From positions 26,968,008-27,032,007 of the forward strand of contig CM049313.1 of assembly GCA_026874595.1 (NCBI GenBank): a DNA stretch of 64,000 bases, given 5' to 3'. The notes beneath the pieces are model-generated. The model saw only the letters and a list, made by a program, of their open reading frames with translations. It had not been told where the DNA came from and searched no databases. Positions within the stretch are counted from its first letter, which is position 1; each line of letters starts with the position of its first letter. Origin of the DNA: Sipunculus nudus (taxonomy: Eukaryota > Annelida > Sipuncula > Golfingiida > Sipunculidae). Shown piece after piece: positions 62,005-64,000 of this stretch. Position numbers and translations under genes: made by a program.

Positions 62005-62687
62005 CATCCGTCTTATAAACAAGCGATACCATAAAATAGAATTAACAAAGGGTCATTCATTGCAGGTGTATATGGTCAAATATTCATAATTTTATCCTCA
62101 GAAATTATAGGAATGTCAGGAACTAATGTATTAATGTAGTAGAAATTTAGAAATGCAACATCAGCTCAAAAATAAACTTCTGTTGGGAATAATGAAAGAA
62201 AAAGCTGTTAAATTCAATTTTTTTATGATATTTTATAAGTATAGTGATTAATTGCTTCATCAACAAAAATACATAATACATTTATATGATAATTGTTGTC
62301 AGTGACTTTTCCACACTATTTGCAAACAATGCAGTTTATTTGAAGTGAATATGTCAAATATTAAATATTACTACCCCCCTATCAAGGCAACCTGTCTGCG
62401 GGTGCGTGCATAAAGACGCCGTTGTCTTTAAATGGCCTAAAAAGGGTAGTGTATCCCAAAATAATCAATGTTAACATCTTAATTCATTAATTGGACATAC
62501 TTGGGGATCTAATTATACATATGTCATAAAATCCCGGAGGGGGTGCACGGTGACCCCTCCTAGCCCATGGACTTATAAAATGAAAATCCTAATGTTGTTC
62601 AAATAAATTTCTGTTAACCTGAAACTGGGTCCAGAGTTGATTAATAAACCATGATTTACATCTGTACCTTTGGCTTAATAGCAGTAC
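62005..62687. other. CACTA interior, right part
   Basis: AT-rich sequence with no gene. At 62536 a GGAGGGGGTGCACGGTGACC segment ending CCCTCC forms a hairpin resembling the GGGGTGCACAGTGACCC sequence in the two 1.9-kb copies (59884, 61785). Confidence 0.5.
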
Positions 62688-63044
62688 TCATCACTAAGAT
62701 TCACTCCTGGTCACTCTTGGTCACTACCTGTCAATCACCCACCAACAAGGATCACTGGTGGTCAAAGTCATTATCACCTCTCATCAAGCTAGTGTCTGGT
62801 GGAGTAACTAAGTTCACTCAGCATCACTGCCAGTCACTCCTGGTCACTCAGCAAATTATCAATTAGTCACACCCCATCAACTGATCCCCAGGGCTGCTAA
62901 ACTATCACTGCTGGTCACACAGTGATAGTCTGTGAACAGTTTAGTCACTCCCTATCACTGCTAATTACCTGTTGCGTGGCAGTGACCAGGAGTGATGAAA
63001 CCGGTCACAGACCTTCACTTTGTGATAGCCCAGTTCTCATAGTG
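62688..63044 (-). repeat. Right terminal inverted repeat of the CACTA-like element
   Basis: About 357 bp, inverted partner of 53312-53667. The motif appears on the + strand as TCACTCCTGG TCACTCTTGG TCACT and similar, again with 10-bp spacing. It ends CATAGTG at 63044, followed by the CAA duplication. Confidence 0.93.
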
Positions 63045-63047
63045 CAA

Positions 63048-64000
63048 CCTAGTCTGGACTACATCACAGTCATGGGGACGCAGGTTAGTGATCAATTCAT
63101 CAACGTGAAGTCAGGTTCACTTTACACCAACCTAGTCTGGACTACATCACACTCATGGGGACGCAGGTTATTGATCAATTCATCAACATAAAGTCAGGCC
63201 CACTCTACAGCAACCTAGTCTGGACTACATCACTGTCATGGGCACACAGGTTAGTGATCAATTCATCAACGTGAAGTCAGGTTCACTTTACACCAACCTA
63301 GTCTGGACTACATCACACTCATGGGGACGCAGGTTATTGATCAATTCATCGGTGTAAAGTCAGGCCCACTCTACAGCAACCTAGTCTGGACTACATCACT
63401 GTCATGGGCACACAGGTTAGTGATCAATTCATCAACGTGAAGTCAGGTTCACTTTACACCAACCTAGTCTGGACTACATCACACTCATGGGGATGCAGGT
63501 TAGTGATCAATTCATCAACGTAAAATCAGGTTTATTTTACACCAACCTAGTCTGGACTACATCACAGTCATGGGGACGCAGGTTAGTGATCAATTCATCA
63601 ACGTGAAGTCAGGTTCACTTTACACCAACCTAGTCTGGACTACATCACAGTCATGGGAATGCAGGTTAGTGATCAATTCATTGACATGAACTCAGGCCCA
63701 CTCTACACCAACCTAGTCTGGACTACATCACATTCATGGGGATGCAGGTTAGTGATCAATTCATTGACGTGAAGTCAGGCTCACTCTACACCAACCTAGT
63801 CTGGACTACATCACAGTCATGGGAATGCAGGTTAGTGATCAATTCATTGACATGAACTCAGGCCCACTCTACACCAACCTAGTCTGGACTACATCACATT
63901 CATGGGGATGCAGGTTAGTGATCAATTCATTGACGTGAAGTCAGGCTCACTCTACACCAACCTAGTCTGGACTACATCACAGTCATGGGGACGCAGGTTA
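63048..64000 (+). repeat. 83-bp MSH3-derived satellite, segment 3 (runs off window)
   Basis: About 11.5 units, same direction and register as segment 2; the last donor-like GTTA begins at 63997, exactly 376 units after the true donor once the insertions are removed. The array continues beyond the window, so the MSH3 intron is longer than 42 kb. Confidence 0.96.

Larger units (their letters stand above)
53312..63044. mobile_element. CACTA-like (EnSpm) DNA transposon, 9.7 kb, no transposase seen
   Basis: The 9,733-bp insert begins CACTATGAGAACTGGG and ends with the reverse complement CCCAGTTCTCATAGTG. It has ~357-bp terminal inverted repeats that are nearly identical. It is flanked by a 3-bp duplication CAA (53309-53311, 63045-63047). 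Removing it with one CAA restores the satellite unit, and the next donor position (63084) stays in exact 83-bp register. The CACTA start, 3-bp duplication and repetitive subterminal motifs fit the CACTA/EnSpm superfamily. The interior is AT-rich with only short frames and no recognisable DDE transposase, so it is probably non-autonomous. It carries a Helitron-like fragment (55823-56507) and a 1.9-kb tandem duplication. Confidence 0.87.

Noticed and set aside
53490-62866. Two similar frames (about 53490-53699 and 62651-62866) as a gene pair
   Set aside because: Both lie in the inverted repeats of the CACTA-like element and are mirror copies of a noncoding motif array.
21661-64000. A CRISPR array
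   Set aside because: The units are contiguous 83-bp copies with no unique spacers, they derive from a nuclear exon, and the setting is eukaryotic.
21661-64000. A centromeric or telomeric satellite
   Set aside because: The unit matches the MSH3 exon boundary and the array is in phase with it. No telomeric TTAGGG-type repeats or other centromere marks are visible.
1-64000. tRNA, rRNA or other structured RNA genes
   Set aside because: I saw no cloverleaf with CCA-end context or rRNA core sequence; the tRNA-like string at 7854-7871 is a retroelement primer-binding site.

Overview
The window is animal genomic DNA, most likely from a marine invertebrate such as a mollusc. The evidence is GT-AG introns around conserved exons, Ty3/gypsy and CACTA elements, and Helitron-like repeats whose style I associate from memory with bivalve genomes. 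The only host gene I can support is part of MSH3, the MutS-homologue mismatch-repair protein, on the + strand. Four consecutive exons (8521-8714, 10180-10312, 15180-15367, 21492-21660) encode the lever/core-to-clamp part of the protein. Splice phases agree and the length matches vertebrate MSH3, so this stretch looks intact. N-terminal exons and the ATPase exons are not in the window.

Layout. 1-2817 is the 3' part of a decayed + strand Ty3/gypsy element. 3429-8042 is a complete but inactivated - strand Ty3/gypsy element with 171-bp LTRs and a 5-bp target duplication. 8521-21660 holds the four MSH3 exons. Their introns are filled with non-autonomous, Helitron-like elements built of internal tandem repeats, many carrying the palindrome GGTGGCGCCACC, with one element nested inside another. 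From 21661 to the window end (64000) the next MSH3 intron is almost entirely an 83-bp tandem repeat, about 376 units and 31.2 kb. It is interrupted by two DNA transposons: a 1,390-bp element with TA target duplication (24461-25850) and a 9,733-bp CACTA-like element with ~357-bp inverted repeats (53312-63044).

The main discovery is the origin of the satellite. Each 83-bp unit is a copy of the last 62 nt of the upstream MSH3 exon plus the first 21 nt of the following intron, so each unit carries the exon end and its 5' splice site (CAG|GTTAGT). A coding exon/intron boundary has been amplified in place into a >31-kb intronic satellite. Landmarks across the array fall at exact multiples of 83 from the true donor once the two transposons are removed, so there is no net insertion or deletion in 376 units. 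Shared rare variants show nested higher-order duplications of 22, 24, 36, 40 and 83 units. MSH3 with MSH2 forms the complex that recognises insertion/deletion loops in repeats, so a satellite made from MSH3 inside MSH3 is a notable situation; any functional link is speculation.

Coordinates, phases and homologies were worked out by eye from the sequence and from remembered family features. No database search or folding was run. Expression and splicing of the gene are unknown.
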